Below are positions 27,006 through 42,014 of a stretch of 64,000 nt of DNA, in pieces. Source of the DNA: Chrysomallon squamiferum (Eukaryota > Mollusca > Gastropoda > Neomphalida > Peltospiridae); assembly GCA_012295275.1 (NCBI GenBank), contig CM022665.1, positions 2,313,167 to 2,377,166 of the forward strand, read 5' to 3'. The notes below the pieces were generated by a model. The model was not told where the DNA came from. It was given only the letters and a program-made list of their open reading frames with translations, and made no database searches. Both the position numbers and the translations under genes were made by a program. Numbering within the stretch: position 1 is the stretch's first letter; every line of letters starts with the position of its first letter.

Positions 27006-28725
27006 TGGAGTTTCTCAGCGACAAGTAAATAACAAGTCGCCTGGCTGTCGCTAGCTAATATGTAACAAAAAATATTAATTGTCTGTTGTATATAGCGCCT
27101 TTTTGCCCCAGCGGTCACAGTTACTTCGATTACTATTATATTATTAATATGAATAAATTAAAATAAAGTACTTGTCGACTGTTTTATTGAAATGGCTTTG
27201 CTAGCTTGCTTTAAAAACAATTTAAATATTTTAAGATCTTCTGTTTAAAAAAATAACATTCTGTTTCAGTTACACAAACATAACTAAAACCACAATTTGC
27301 CAACTAGTGCATGGACATTGTAGATTTAGAAATGGTTACAATATATCCTGTAGAAGAATTAATAAAATCATTTGTCTGTATTAACAACACCATTAATTGA
27401 GAATTTAATGCCCGTTACATAAATAACAAAAAACCCCAGTTTTATTTAACCGTTCTTGTCTTGGGTTGCGAGCTTGTCCAATGAGCGAAAAGTGAGGGCA
27501 AGACTGCTGACACCACGATTACATAACTACGCACCGCGTGGCCGTATAGCCACGTAAGGGTGCAATTTTTGGAACCTTCCTCAAAAGGAAAGGAAACTGA
27601 GTTTCATATTAATCGGAAAAAAATAGTATTTTTATAAGCAGGTGTGCCCTTTAAAATTTTAAGGAATTATGTTTTTAATTGTTGTTTAATTATTACAAAC
27701 GAAGTCTTTGTTAATTACGAAAGACGTATAATTGTACCATGTACTAATGCGATATTCGACTGTTTGGCAACCAGTGGGAAAAAAAAAAGGGATGATTAAG
27801 TATTGGATATAATATGTTACCCCATTTATATACAGAGAACAGTAATCAACGAGATAGAGTGAAATGTTCCTACGTTGAACATGCTGGTGATTCTTGGGGT
27901 TTTTTTTTTTTTTTTTCAAGTTATCCGTTATTTGATTAGTTGACAACACCAGCTAAAATGACTTCTATACTGAAATTGTTATAATACCATAAAAATCAAG
28001 GTTTAAAGAGAGAAAGTAACAATACCATAATGCTAGCTTGTATGGTGCACCACATATCTGAATAATAATAAATAAATAAATAATAACATATTACATAACC
28101 AACATAGAACAACTATCATGGCTTTATACACGCTTCTTGTTTTATCTTCTACTCGACAAGTTCAGTAATTGTTTATGACAAAAGGATGGGTGTTTTTGCT
28201 AGAGGAAACGGCAGATTTTGGTGATTAACTATAAATTAACTGTTTATATTGTAAGACTATATATCAATATGTATTGATCTCCACATTGCTGTTATCCCTT
28301 GCTAACTCTAGTTAATAATAGTAGGCCAATATATAGTCCTTTCAGATTTATTGTGAAAGTCTTTTGATATGACTTGTTAAGTGTATTAATAAAATATTTT
28401 CATTTTTAAGGTAGCTTAAATAAAATTAGTAAGCAGAAGACTATATCTTTTTATGAACAAAAATGTAAATCTTGATTTGTAAAGAACCTAAACAAACTAT
28501 TCATTAATTTAATATATGACTATCACCTGTTGTCAATTATATTATATGTTCAGCACAGCTATTAATTTTTAAAAATACTGGATTAAATGAACATTAATTA
28601 AATTGTTTGTTTACGCCAGCACAGACAATTGGCTATTGTGTGTCATAGAAAGATAAATAAAATGGTTATTTTAAAAGTCGGTGTAAATAACTGACTTACA
28701 ACACACACACACACACGTATGTACA

Positions 28726-28764
<39 letters not shown>

Positions 28765-29538
28765 GCAATAATAAAGTCACTGACAACTATAAAGCTGTTA
28801 TAAAGAATTATTAAGTACCATTTATCATCTTTTAAACAGAAAATCATTTGGCTACATTATTTATATTTCCAGTTTTAAACTGTGAGTACAAGTTTAATAT
28901 TTAATTTTATTCGTGCAACATATACCTGTCTGACTTTCCACATCTTAATAACAAAATATATTTTGTGTCTGTATATTGAAAATATTTATCAAATGTCATA
29001 ATTAAAAAGAAATACCTCTATATACATTCTCAGCCTAATGATGATCTGTTTCAAAAATGAGATTCTTACAGTTGTGATTATATACTTCAGTTGGTTCTGT
29101 ATGTCTGTGTGATAAATATAAAAACTGTAAAACATAATGTTCTGTGTATTTAAATTATCCAGTAAATTGTAACTAAACATAATATATTAGTTTTTCATAC
29201 ATGTATATAGTCTATAAAACAAGCTTTTATTGTTAAAAACAAAAATTATCTTTCTAAAATTAAACATAAGATATGATAACATATTAAATTCAGTGTACTA
29301 ACACCAAGGACATTTGAATTAATAAAATGAAATAATGACACAAGGTAATGTCTTCCCTTCTGTAGTAAACATGATTCCAAATTATCTTAACACATTTCCA
29401 ACAAAATCAAATCAACTAATAAATAATTATGGACAAACTGTTGTTCTCAGTTGATAGTGTGCACACAGAATTATATGACACATCTAAATCTTTGTTAAGT
29501 GTAATGAAGTTTTCTGATCTGCAATCATAATTTGATGC

Positions 29539-29960
29539 AGGTTGATCACCACTAATCTGGTTCCATCAGTAATCTGGCAGAAGGTTTGGCTAACCTTATT
29601 TCAAATTTCCTGGATTACCATATGAACTTATTGCTAATCTTTAATGATAGTTCTTACTGCTTGAATACTGATGACATCATTTGCAAACAAGGCAAGCCAT
29701 TTCAGTTTTTATTTCTCCATTTATTGTTATAATCTGCTAAATTTTATCTATGGTTTCAATGAATAAATGAACTGCTTTTGTTTGTGCAAAGCTCAAATAC
29801 AGTACATTGTGTTTAAAAAATAAGGCTTAATTTGTGAAAAAAATCTTGTTAGTGGTATTTAGTGGTTTTCAAAGGAAGGATGAGGTGATAAGTTGTTAAT
29901 TAAGTATATCCAGCAAAGTCACTAATCTGACAATGATGCTGGTATACTGATGGTCAACCT
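29539..29960. mobile_element. Candidate short TIR element (MITE-like), degenerate
   Basis: The left edge reads AGGTTGATCACCACTAATCT. The reverse complement of the right edge reads AGGTTGACCATCAGTATACC. About 15 of 22 bases match, with the outer seven identical. The spacing (422 bp) and the TAATCTGG-type ends resemble pogo/Tigger-like non-autonomous elements. No coding capacity is seen, and a clean target-site duplication is not visible. Confidence 0.3.
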
Positions 29961-31641
29961 ATATACCATGTTTTCTTGTGGTTTGTTTAACTGGGATGAA
30001 AAGTTTACTTCATTTATTCTGTATAGTTACGGAAAGCATCTGTGATTAAATGTGCAAGAAAAATAACATTTTAAACTAGTTCAGACAATTAATGAGCTAT
30101 CATAGAAATTATACTATGTAAAAATCTTGTCTGTTTCTTAACATTTCATTTTATTTCACTCTGAAGATTATTTACATTAAAATAACTGTAACTATTTTCA
30201 AAATGTAAACTCTTTACCATGTATTTAAAATATAAAATAAACATTCTGTATTACAGTTCCAAAACGCAAGTATTGATAAATTTTCTATTAGGAAAAAAAA
30301 AGATATTATTTTAAAATTATTATTTGATTTGATTTTATACTTCAGTACTATTTGACAAGAAAAATAAAAACTGTGAAGTAGCTGATAGCATTCTTCTTAT
30401 TCCTCCAGCCACAAACATTGAAATAAAATGACAAGATCAAAAATATAATAATTTAAATCTTTGAAAAATATTTCAAAAACAAAAATGCTAAAACATTATC
30501 ATGCATCTATTAAAAATTTTATATGCAGAATGACTGTTTTCAAATAAAAAGATAGATCTGAAAACACATATATAAAAAATAAAATTATTTTGTATAAAAC
30601 TGCAGCTAATTTATAAGGTTAAATCATAGTAATCTGAAAAAAACTGATATTGTTATTCAGTGTATTGGCAACTAGATCAAACATCGCAACACATTCTACT
30701 GCAACATGTGCCTTTGACCAAGTCCAGAATGCATCTTTGTAAATTTTACTTTGATTTTACTTTGTTGCTTAATAGTTTCAATTTTTCCATTGTGTCACCA
30801 ATTCTTCATCTTCGTATCATAATTATGTGAACAATTTTCCTGCAAACTATTTTGTTTTAAAAAAATATCTAATTTAATTTTGTCAGTGTCCAATTTCTTC
30901 AGGTTCTTTTCCTGTTCTCTTCTTTGCAACAAATCCTTTACTTGCTTCTTTGTTTGCTTCTTGAGCAATTAAATTCTCAGATCTTTAGGCACTTACTCCT
31001 CATCTCTATTTCTGCCCCCCAAAATACAACTTTTCCTTAATGTATCTTCTTTTCTGTCACTTTCAAGTCAATGCAAATACTCATCAGTTGCATTCTCATT
31101 TGCTCTCATGAGACAAGTCAAGAAACACAGAGTGGCAATGTGGGTCTTTTGCTTTGCTGTTGAGAATATGCCCATAGTCCCCTCAAAGTCTCCCCCATTA
31201 ACTTGTCACTGCAATCTCATGTGAAATATTTTGTATACAGTTATTCCAGTACTTCAGAGTAACACACAGTGGACAAACGCATTTTTTTCATTCTGCTGAT
31301 CATTATGGGGTGCTGGGAACTGTTTACATTTGAGCAAGATAGTATCATCAGTCTTTTATAATTTGTCCCCAGAATGGTCCAAAAATAAAATGTCAGCATG
31401 TTCTGCAGGTGTTGTATTCTTTTTTCTAATCTGATGTGATCCCCTCATCTATTTGGAGTTGTAGAATTGTGTCATCCATGGATCTGTAAGGTGTTTTCCT
31501 TCTTTGTTCGTTTTAATAATCACTTTATCAATTTACCATAAAGTTTTTTCTTCCTTCTTACAGGTTATTGTTTTTATTTCATTTTTAGTAGAACTAGCTG
31601 AGGAAACAATGGAGTCAAGCAGATGAAACTGACAGTTGTGT

Positions 31642-31977
31642 TCATTCACTCACAGTGGAAATGTTGATAATTTTTGTGCAGTTGTCCTGAAAATTTTCTT
31701 CATGGAAATATGCACAGATAACATACAAGGTGTTAACAGTCTCAGTGATGTGAACTGCATAGTATGTATCCATTTTTGCAGCAGCACGGAGAGACTCAGT
31801 CATGAAATAGTCACACTTGATGTGTACACCATCTTGGGTTGTCACATTGAAACCTATTGTTACATTTTTGTTTGTGAGGATGAACTAGGCTGCCTGATGA
31901 TCACACAAAGCCCCAAGTTCCCTTGCATTCAATTCCATAATGTTCTCATGTGGAACAGCATCTTCATTCCCCAAAGG
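31642..31977 (-). pseudogene. Decayed coding-like stretch of unknown family
   Basis: One minus-strand frame reads as protein-like sequence with a single in-frame TAG at 31885-31887. It includes ENIMELNARELGALCDHQAA before the stop and FNVTTQDGVHIKCDYFMTES, RAAAKMDTYYAVHITETVNT and YVICAYFHEENFQ after it. Further protein-like scraps with stops continue on the same strand to about 30.7 kb (for example LLKKQTKKQVKDLLQRREQ near 30.9 kb). No introns are seen. It may be a dead transposon or a retrocopy; I do not recognise the family. The opposite strand also has a 132-codon open frame here (31636-32034), so strand is not proven. Confidence 0.35.
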
Positions 31978-32182
31978 TCTGGAAAAGATGGGGTAGACTA
32001 TTTGCTGCTGGTACTACAGTCAAATATTTTCTGAATCTGCCATTTCGAATGATGGTATTGGGTTCAGTGCTCCAGGCAGCAAACATCTTTGGAGGTACTC
32101 TCTTGTTATACAAATGGAAAATTGGGACCATTCCTCAGTTCAGCATCTGTATCTTGGAAACTGTCAAAAAAAAATGTATTTC

Positions 32183-32183
<1 letters not shown>

Positions 32184-32241
<58 letters not shown>
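32184..32241. repeat. (TAA)n(TTA)n palindromic microsatellite
   Basis: About seven TAA units run straight into about twelve TTA units, so the first arm can pair fully with part of the second and form a hairpin or cruciform. Confidence 0.9.
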
Positions 32242-32243
<2 letters not shown>

Positions 32244-32883
32244 AATAACAAAAGAATGTGGGTTTTGTGTAACTACGTGAGCATACGTTATCAGCCAACA
32301 ATGTGGTCACATGACTACATTATTTCGAAATTGGGGTTATCAAAATTATTCAAGATTAACATAAATCATTTAAAATAAATAAATAAATAAATTCCACTCA
32401 ACTATATATAATAGTAAAATGATTAATTAAATCTTATTTATTAGTATTTGAAACACGGAAAACGGTTGCAAAAAGGTTTTCTGACTACGTTTACTCCAAT
32501 CATTAATCTGATTTTATCACGTCCGTCAAAGGCCTATTTATGATGCTGCATTGTCACATCACCGTGTGCTTGGTGGCTGCGACAGATTTATATCCTATAG
32601 CTTTATGAAGCTTTTGCCTGTTTTTTTTTTTTTTTTTGTTGTGTGTGTGCGGGTTAATAAAATAAAATATTTAATTCGTATTTGGAATTGAATCCTAAAT
32701 ATTCCAAAGTTTACGGTAATACCAATAGTTCGCACGCTCGCCAAATTTAAAAATGAAATAACATTTCAAATATACAGAAGGTGGCAGATAAGGGTCGAAT
32801 TCATGTAAACATCTGCCTTCCGTCAAGGTCTGGCAGGCCCTGTGTAGCTTTTAGCATTTATTAAATATTTGTTTTTTTTTTCG

Positions 32884-32887
<4 letters not shown>

Positions 32888-32934
<47 letters not shown>
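32888..32934. repeat. (TA)n microsatellite
   Basis: About 23 TA units, followed by T-rich low-complexity sequence. Confidence 0.95.
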
Positions 32935-32938
<4 letters not shown>

Positions 32939-33393
32939 TTTTTTTTTATTTTTATTTTTATTTTTTTTAAATTTTGACTTTCCGGTAATTCTGCAGTTTA
33001 GCAGAAACTGTTCTCAACATTTTTTCTATAATTTTATGTTTTACTGTTAGTGCAGATACCTCAATTACAACATGGCCATATAAAATTGAAGAAAAAAAAA
33101 TTAAAAAAAAAAAAAATTATCAAAATATAGTTTCTCGTTATATTTTTGTTACACTCGAGATTTAATTAACCTGATTATGAATGGGTCAATCCTAAAAAAT
33201 AAAATAAACAGATTTTAAAAAAATCAAAATCAATTCTGCAATATGCAGTTATCATACGTCTAATGTTTTCTGTATCTAAGGGAACCGTCCGAACTCACCA
33301 AGTGCATTACAAATGAAGGAAATTCATTTGCGGCTGTTTGTTTTGTTTAATGAGTCCATTTCCCAGCTTGCTATTGCTTTGTATGTTTCCGGT

Positions 33394-33426
33394 CTTTTCA
33401 GCCATTTTGGCATTACACAAGCACGT
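33394..33426 (+). other. FAU non-coding exon 1 with a TOP-like start
   Basis: A pyrimidine start (CTTTTC at 33394) typical of ribosomal-protein mRNAs is followed by a short exon ending at a consensus donor (CACGT|GTAAGT). The next acceptor is TTTTAG at 33920, 11 nt before the FAU start codon. The exact transcription start is inferred from the TOP motif. Confidence 0.55.
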
Positions 33427-33931
33427 GTAAGTTCTTTCTGGTGTATAAAAAGACGTATAATAGCTTTTTTGCGCATTTTCAAGACGTTATAAATGTAAAT
33501 TCAAATACGGTATTACTATTTTTTTAATTGAAAAAGGTATAAATACAGCCTAATCAATATACTAAATTTAAGGTTATGAGTTGAAGTTTTTATTTCCAGG
33601 TGACTAAGTTATCAAGTAATTATGTTTAACATACGGAATTTAGGGTAATCTTGCACTTAGTCATAAAATTTCCTGAATATTTTGCTACGGTTTTGTTCTG
33701 CAAGCTGAAATATAAAAGCATGTTGGGTAAAACAAGCAGTTTAGAAAAATGTTAGAAAGCGTAGACACAAATTGCTAGATGACTAAATTGTGCAATAAAG
33801 TAAACCGTTTGATTAATTAATTTTGATTTGTGCGCAATGTCATTTAAAAATAATAACAATAATCAATAAATAATAATAAATAAATAAAAGGTCATAATTT
33901 ACTTTGTTTCAAAATTTTAGATCGGCTAAAG

Positions 33932-36569
<2,638 letters not shown>

Positions 36570-36592
36570 ATTCTTTGGAAATTAACTGCAGA

Positions 36593-36598
36593 AATAAA
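36593..36598 (+). terminator. FAU polyadenylation signal
   Basis: AATAAA lies 24 bp after the FAU stop codon, the close spacing usual for ribosomal-protein genes. Confidence 0.75.
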
Positions 36599-36910
36599 AA
36601 TTTAAAAAACGCGTCTATTTTGTTCTACAGTACAATATACATTTTTTTTTTTTATAAATTATTTGTTTCCAGTGAATAATGACTCAAATCTGATTTAAAA
36701 ACAACAAATATTTAAAGTTAAAAACGTAATTTTTTGATGTAATAAAATTGTAAATGATAGAAAAACATTCACTTCTATAACTGGACAGAAATTTACTTTC
36801 TAGAGTAAAATGTTGGTTTAACTGTTTTGAAAATGCAGCAAAACTAAATTTGCAAAAAAAAGTTTAATATCTATTACTCTTTTGAGATAGTGTGTGTGTA
36901 TATTAATGAA

Positions 36911-37600
36911 TTATTTTTCTGCACACAAATGTATTCTTTTCATTAATAATGCATGAGATTCATCAGATCTTAAATGTGAAATAATTCTTTAAGGGGACAT
37001 GCTAGGTGAAAAATGACGTGACTGTTTTTTCAGATAAAGGTTTCATTTGTTTTGCAAAAGGAAATGGATATACCTAGATAACATAATGCGTAACCTCACC
37101 CCTATAGCCATGATTGAAATGTGGTTTATGAAACTTTTTATCATGCATCTTGTTTTGTACTATCCTAACAGTTTCGAAATATTTATATTTAAATACAAAA
37201 AGACAAAAACATTTTGGAAAAATTATTTCTTCTGAATTGTGTAAACAAAGACTAATTTCGTTGTTATTTTGTAGAAATTCATATCTTATAAAGAACCCCA
37301 GCAGTTTGATACATATATATGTGTGTGTGTTTTTTTATATATATATATATATATATTTGGCTTGGGTTGGAGAGGTTCGTGAAATGGAGTACTGTAATAA
37401 AAAATTAAAAGTAACCATTTATCATAAAAACAAAAACGTTTACTAGATTTTTATGGTAACAAAAGGAGATTATTTCCATCCAGTTCCAATTCTGTAACAC
37501 CATTATTTTCACACATGTCCCCTTAAAGATAATTTGCTGCTGTGTTAGTTTTAAGTGAAAAATGATGTGATCTAAACAAAAATGTATTTAAAAATGTTAA
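36911..37600 (+). repeat. Copy of part of FAU intron 4 downstream of the gene
   Basis: The segment 36158-36300 inside FAU intron 4 (TTTTTCTGCACACAAATGTA, then TTCATTAATAATGCATGAGA and TTCATCAGA...) recurs at 36911-36992 almost identically. It resumes at 37523-37600 (GCTGCTGT, TAGTTTTAAGTGAAAAATGA, AATGTATTTAAAAATGTTAA), interrupted by the 530-bp element at 36993-37522. Confidence 0.85.
36993..37522. mobile_element. piggyBac-type MITE with TTAA target duplication
   Basis: The 530-bp element starts GGGGACATGCTAGGTGAAAA and its far end, reverse-complemented, reads GGGGACATGTGTGAAAATAA. This gives terminal inverted repeats of about 20-30 bp with one small gap. It is flanked by TTAA at 36989-36992 and 37523-37526, the hallmark of piggyBac-superfamily insertion. 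There is no transposase. It interrupts the duplicated FAU-intron copy, and the intact homologous stretch in intron 4 acts as an empty site. Confidence 0.8.
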
Positions 37601-40600
37601 ACAGGAAAACCACCATTTAATGAATTATTTTTCGTCATATTGATGAGGCTAAAGATTAAAAAACTACCACCAAGTAGTCATTGTTTTTTTGGTTTTTTTT
37701 TTTTTTATTAAATTTTAACACCATTGTATTTTTTATGTGCACTATAACCCTTTCAAGCCAGGTCATATCTCAGTTTAAGCCTGCAGAGAAACATGGCTGT
37801 GGGGATAAGAAAGTGGCTGGACCAGTAGAGAACGATTCTAAACTAACTGCCAATTGAGTTTGATACAAACAAATCAGCTAAATATATTGACTGATTTGTT
37901 CCTAGATAACAGTGCCTTAATATCGTGTTCATTTTTTCTTGGCAATCAAATAAAAAATCTGCCAGATTTGCAGTGGCTTTCTAATTTAGATATAGGTAAA
38001 CAAAATGATAAATTTATTGGTAACATTAGAATATCTTTAAAGATGAGGCAGAAAAAAAACAGGTACTTTAATATTGTATTTAATAAATGGAAGAAATGAT
38101 GCCACAAAATATTGACAAAAACAACAAGACTACATATAAATTACAAAATTATTTTAATTCTATACAAAATATTAATAGGGTATTTTGATATAAAAAAAAA
38201 TAATTTTTCATGTTGGCTTTTCCACATGTTCCAAATGTAATGAACAAAAACAAATATTTCAGATTAACAACAGCAACATAAATTAAAATTAAGCTGATAT
38301 AACGGAGAAATATGCCAAGGTAAACAATGGTCCCATGTATAGGAATGTAATTGTTATTAAAACTTAACAATAACTTTAGTTTCCAACACTTCTTTTGCTG
38401 CTAAGTGCAGTTCTTTACCATTTTTCATTGTAGATATATCCTGATAAGATGTAAGCTTTGACAATAAAATTTACAAGTTTTTATTTTTTTTAAATGTATT
38501 TTGTGTTTACAAAATGCTTTGACAATTCTCTACTATACAATCTTCACAAATGCATATCTATTAAAAAAATAAAAACTACAAAAAAACATGCATAACATGA
38601 TTTAACTCTAATTTTGCAAACATTAACTGCAACTTGTAACAAGTAATAAAAAAGTTTCTTCAAAAACGAAAACAAATTAAGAACTTGCAAGAAAATTAAA
38701 GCATTAATGTATAGTGTTTTAAGCTTTGATATTAAAATATTTTTTTTAAATAATTTTTATTAATTCTTTTTTACCCTCTATACATTAAATTTGTGCCTTA
38801 TTATTCAAAGGCAGAAACAATCTTATAAATGCATCTTTCCAAAGGAAAGAAAAATAATTTCATTCCTTTTGTGACACTTTGTCTATTCTTGAAGAACTGA
38901 ACCTTAATTGAAAGATGAAGTTTTGATATACAAATATCTACCATATCTATGCATACATAATAAATAAATCTGGGTACATGTGATACACATCAGAAGAATT
39001 GTTTTATCTGTCACATATACAACCAATCTTTTCCAATATTACATAGGAACTAAAAAAAAAAAAAAAAGTGGATACACAAATTTGTTTTTTTCTGTGTCAC
39101 TGTTATGATTTTGTTTTTAAATGTGAAGTATTATAATTTCACATGATAGGGTAGGGGAAATCAGCCTCCAAGCATTCTTAAGAGTGGTATTTTTAATACT
39201 TTAGTGATAATTACTAGGTACCAATTAAAAGAATGTAATTAGCCAAAGATACATTTTTATCATTCAAAACTGAATAAAATAAAAAAAAAAAACACTAAAT
39301 AAAACTGCCCTGCATGTCAAATAAATAAAAAAGGAAACAAGAAATGAATGTTTAGTAATCATCTGGAATATCACAAATTTTTCATTTTCCCTGATAATTG
39401 TGATACAGATGTAAAGAAATAATAATAAAAAAATAATAAAATAAATATGACAGTGACATATAATTAATTCAATTTTTGATACTTATGATAGGGAGATGGA
39501 TGTACTAAGGTGTATTTTGTCACCTGAGTTCATATTATTATGATTATTTAGTTTCCTGAGACTTAAAAGTAATTAAGAGAGTAAGGCATGAAATAGGTAT
39601 TCACAAATACTTAAAATGTCTTTTTAAGAAATGATAAAAAAATTTAAACTGAAAGTTTAAAAAAGCCCTTCTTCAATGCCAAATAATTCTAGATTAAAAA
39701 AAAAAAAAAAAAAAAAAGATTGTATATGATCAAAAATAAACTTTATTTTTGATGAACTTATAAAAATATATTTCATTGCTATTTAATTTTTTGTTCTTTA
39801 AACATAACAAAATTTACAGAGATTTGTCAAAATGTTGATGAACAACAATGAATTTTCCTGTTTTTATTTCCTTTAAATGGCAAGCTAAAATTATAAATTA
39901 AAACTGAAAGTAAAATCTGTCACAATATAACTTAAAAGTAATCATTAACAACTAAGATAATATGAGACAGAAGTATAAAATTAAATATATAAATGCAAAA
40001 ACAACAAGCAAATAAATATAAAAACTAGTTTGTTCAGAATATCAAATGATAAAATTATATTAGATTTCATTAATGTATGAAAAAAAAAAAAAAAAACAAA
40101 CAAAAAACAAAACTCTGAAATAATATGAGAATTTAAGTAAAACGTCGACTAAAAACATGTCATGACCAGATTTATTTTTTATTTTTGATTGTTTGGATTT
40201 CTGCTAGTTAAAGAAACTAGATCACAGACTTGAGATTAATATCAAGATATGAATATCACAACAAAACAGGCCAGTGACTAGATAATTATAATTTAATTTA
40301 TTTTATTTTATTTTACTTTTTAGTTTTCCTTTCCACCAGTCAATTTATAAAAGCTATCAATTTCTGATAACAATTTATTTTTCTACAGTTTCACGTTAAT
40401 AAGATAATCAATAAAATTACTGAAGTGGAAATTAAAAGTTTTTCCCACCAAATAATATATCAATTTTTTTATCACATTCAAAGTGGCCCTTTAGTAAAAT
40501 AAAAATCCATAAAAGCTTTTAAACATATTGAAAAACAGTCTTTTTTTTACATGAGATTAACATAATTAGTTCAACACAGCATTATAATTTTGCAATGCAA

Positions 40601-42014
40601 GTCACATTTTTAGCAAAATCAAATTTAAGAACTGTTTTTGATGATAATAAGAGAACAAATATTTTGATATTTAAATATATGTATGCATAATATTATGTAC
40701 ATTTCCTTTTATCATTTTGAAAAAAATGTTCCTTAACAAATAATAAAATATTTTGATTAATATCAAACATGCAAAAATAAAGCGTGAAATATAATTTAGT
40801 TATAAGACGCTTAGTATCTTTAATGTATAAATCTAGATGATCATAAATATTTGTTTAAACAGATTTTTTATATACATAGAATTTAGGTGGGTGCATAACA
40901 GTAAAGTTAACAATCTGAAATTTATGTTTAATAAAAATGCAATATAGTCTTAAAGTCTATGATTTCAAATACTTTGCAATAATTTTATTTGGCAAAATTA
41001 CATTTTATAATACAGATTCTTGTATGTCAAGTATTCTGATTGTTATCTCTTTGGTGTCTAATGTGAATGAAAGGGAATTAAAACTCCCATGATATGCATG
41101 AATTATTTATTTATCATTTATCAAAAAAAAAAAAAAAAAAAAGCTTGTCTGTTTTCCTGTTCTGATAACATTAATTTTACAACAAAATGTATAAAAGATT
41201 ATATGATACAGTTTCAATGTGTGGGAATAAAGTTCCTGGAATGCAATTACTAACGTATTCTTGTATTATAAATAATACAACTTCTGACTAAACGATAAAC
41301 TTTGGTCTTCTTTTTCTGATGAAAGTATTTGATTTGTGAATGCTAATTAACTTAAGACAAGATTTCTAACTCATAACTTAAGTTATCATTTTTAATTTTT
41401 GAATTCATCAACCTTATGTAGTAGGATGTTATTCAGTTAAAACTCCAGCGAAATTTAGAAACAGAGATATCTTTGAGTAACAAATAAAATAGTTTTTAAG
41501 GCACATACTTTTCCCAGGTTGCACTACTGTATCAGTTATTTTCCAGTTAAGCTGACATCTGGCCAACTGATGTATGAATCTTATATAGATTTAAAGCATC
41601 AGAAAAGAAATACACAACTTCATTTATTGTTTCCTTCATTGTAACATCTATTTTTAAAAACACTTTTTAGCAGAGACAATTTAAATTCATCTTGATACAA
41701 GAAGTTATATATTATTCAGATGCTTAATGACTTCTTCTTTAAGCTTTCCTTTTACAACCACTAAATGAACTCTGTCCATATCATTAACTTCACTAATCCC
41801 ATATAATCTGTGACTGTATATGGAAGTAAACTGTACACATTTTCAAAAACAATGAATGCGTGCACTGGTTGCATCTTTAACAAGTGTCAAACCAAATAGA
41901 AAAATATTTCTTTGATTTTAATTTTAAAAACTTAAAATTTAAAAAACTTTAAAAATCTGTTTCTCACACTAGGGAGAAGGTGAGTAAAATGCATGGCTGG
42001 ATATTTCATCCGTG
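37601..42014. other. Intergenic / 3' region between FAU and the Rab gene
   Basis: No exon is recognised. The stretch is AT-rich with poly-A runs (near 39054, 39694, 40081 and 41124). It faces the 3' end of the minus-strand Rab gene, so an unknown part just below 42015 is its 3'UTR. Short ORFs at 37854-38099 and 38149-38370 have no recognisable content. Confidence 0.5.

Larger units (their letters stand above)
27050..33393. other. Intergenic region between the stathmin-like gene and FAU
   Basis: No intact gene is recognised. A GC-richer patch at 27460-27600 contains CGTGGC and GCCACG inverted arms. TA runs lie near 28733-28760 and at 32888-32934. A candidate MITE occupies 29539-29960 and a decayed coding-like stretch 30.7-32.2 kb. 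A (TAA)n(TTA)n palindrome lies at 32184-32241. The rest is featureless AT-rich DNA. Confidence 0.5.
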
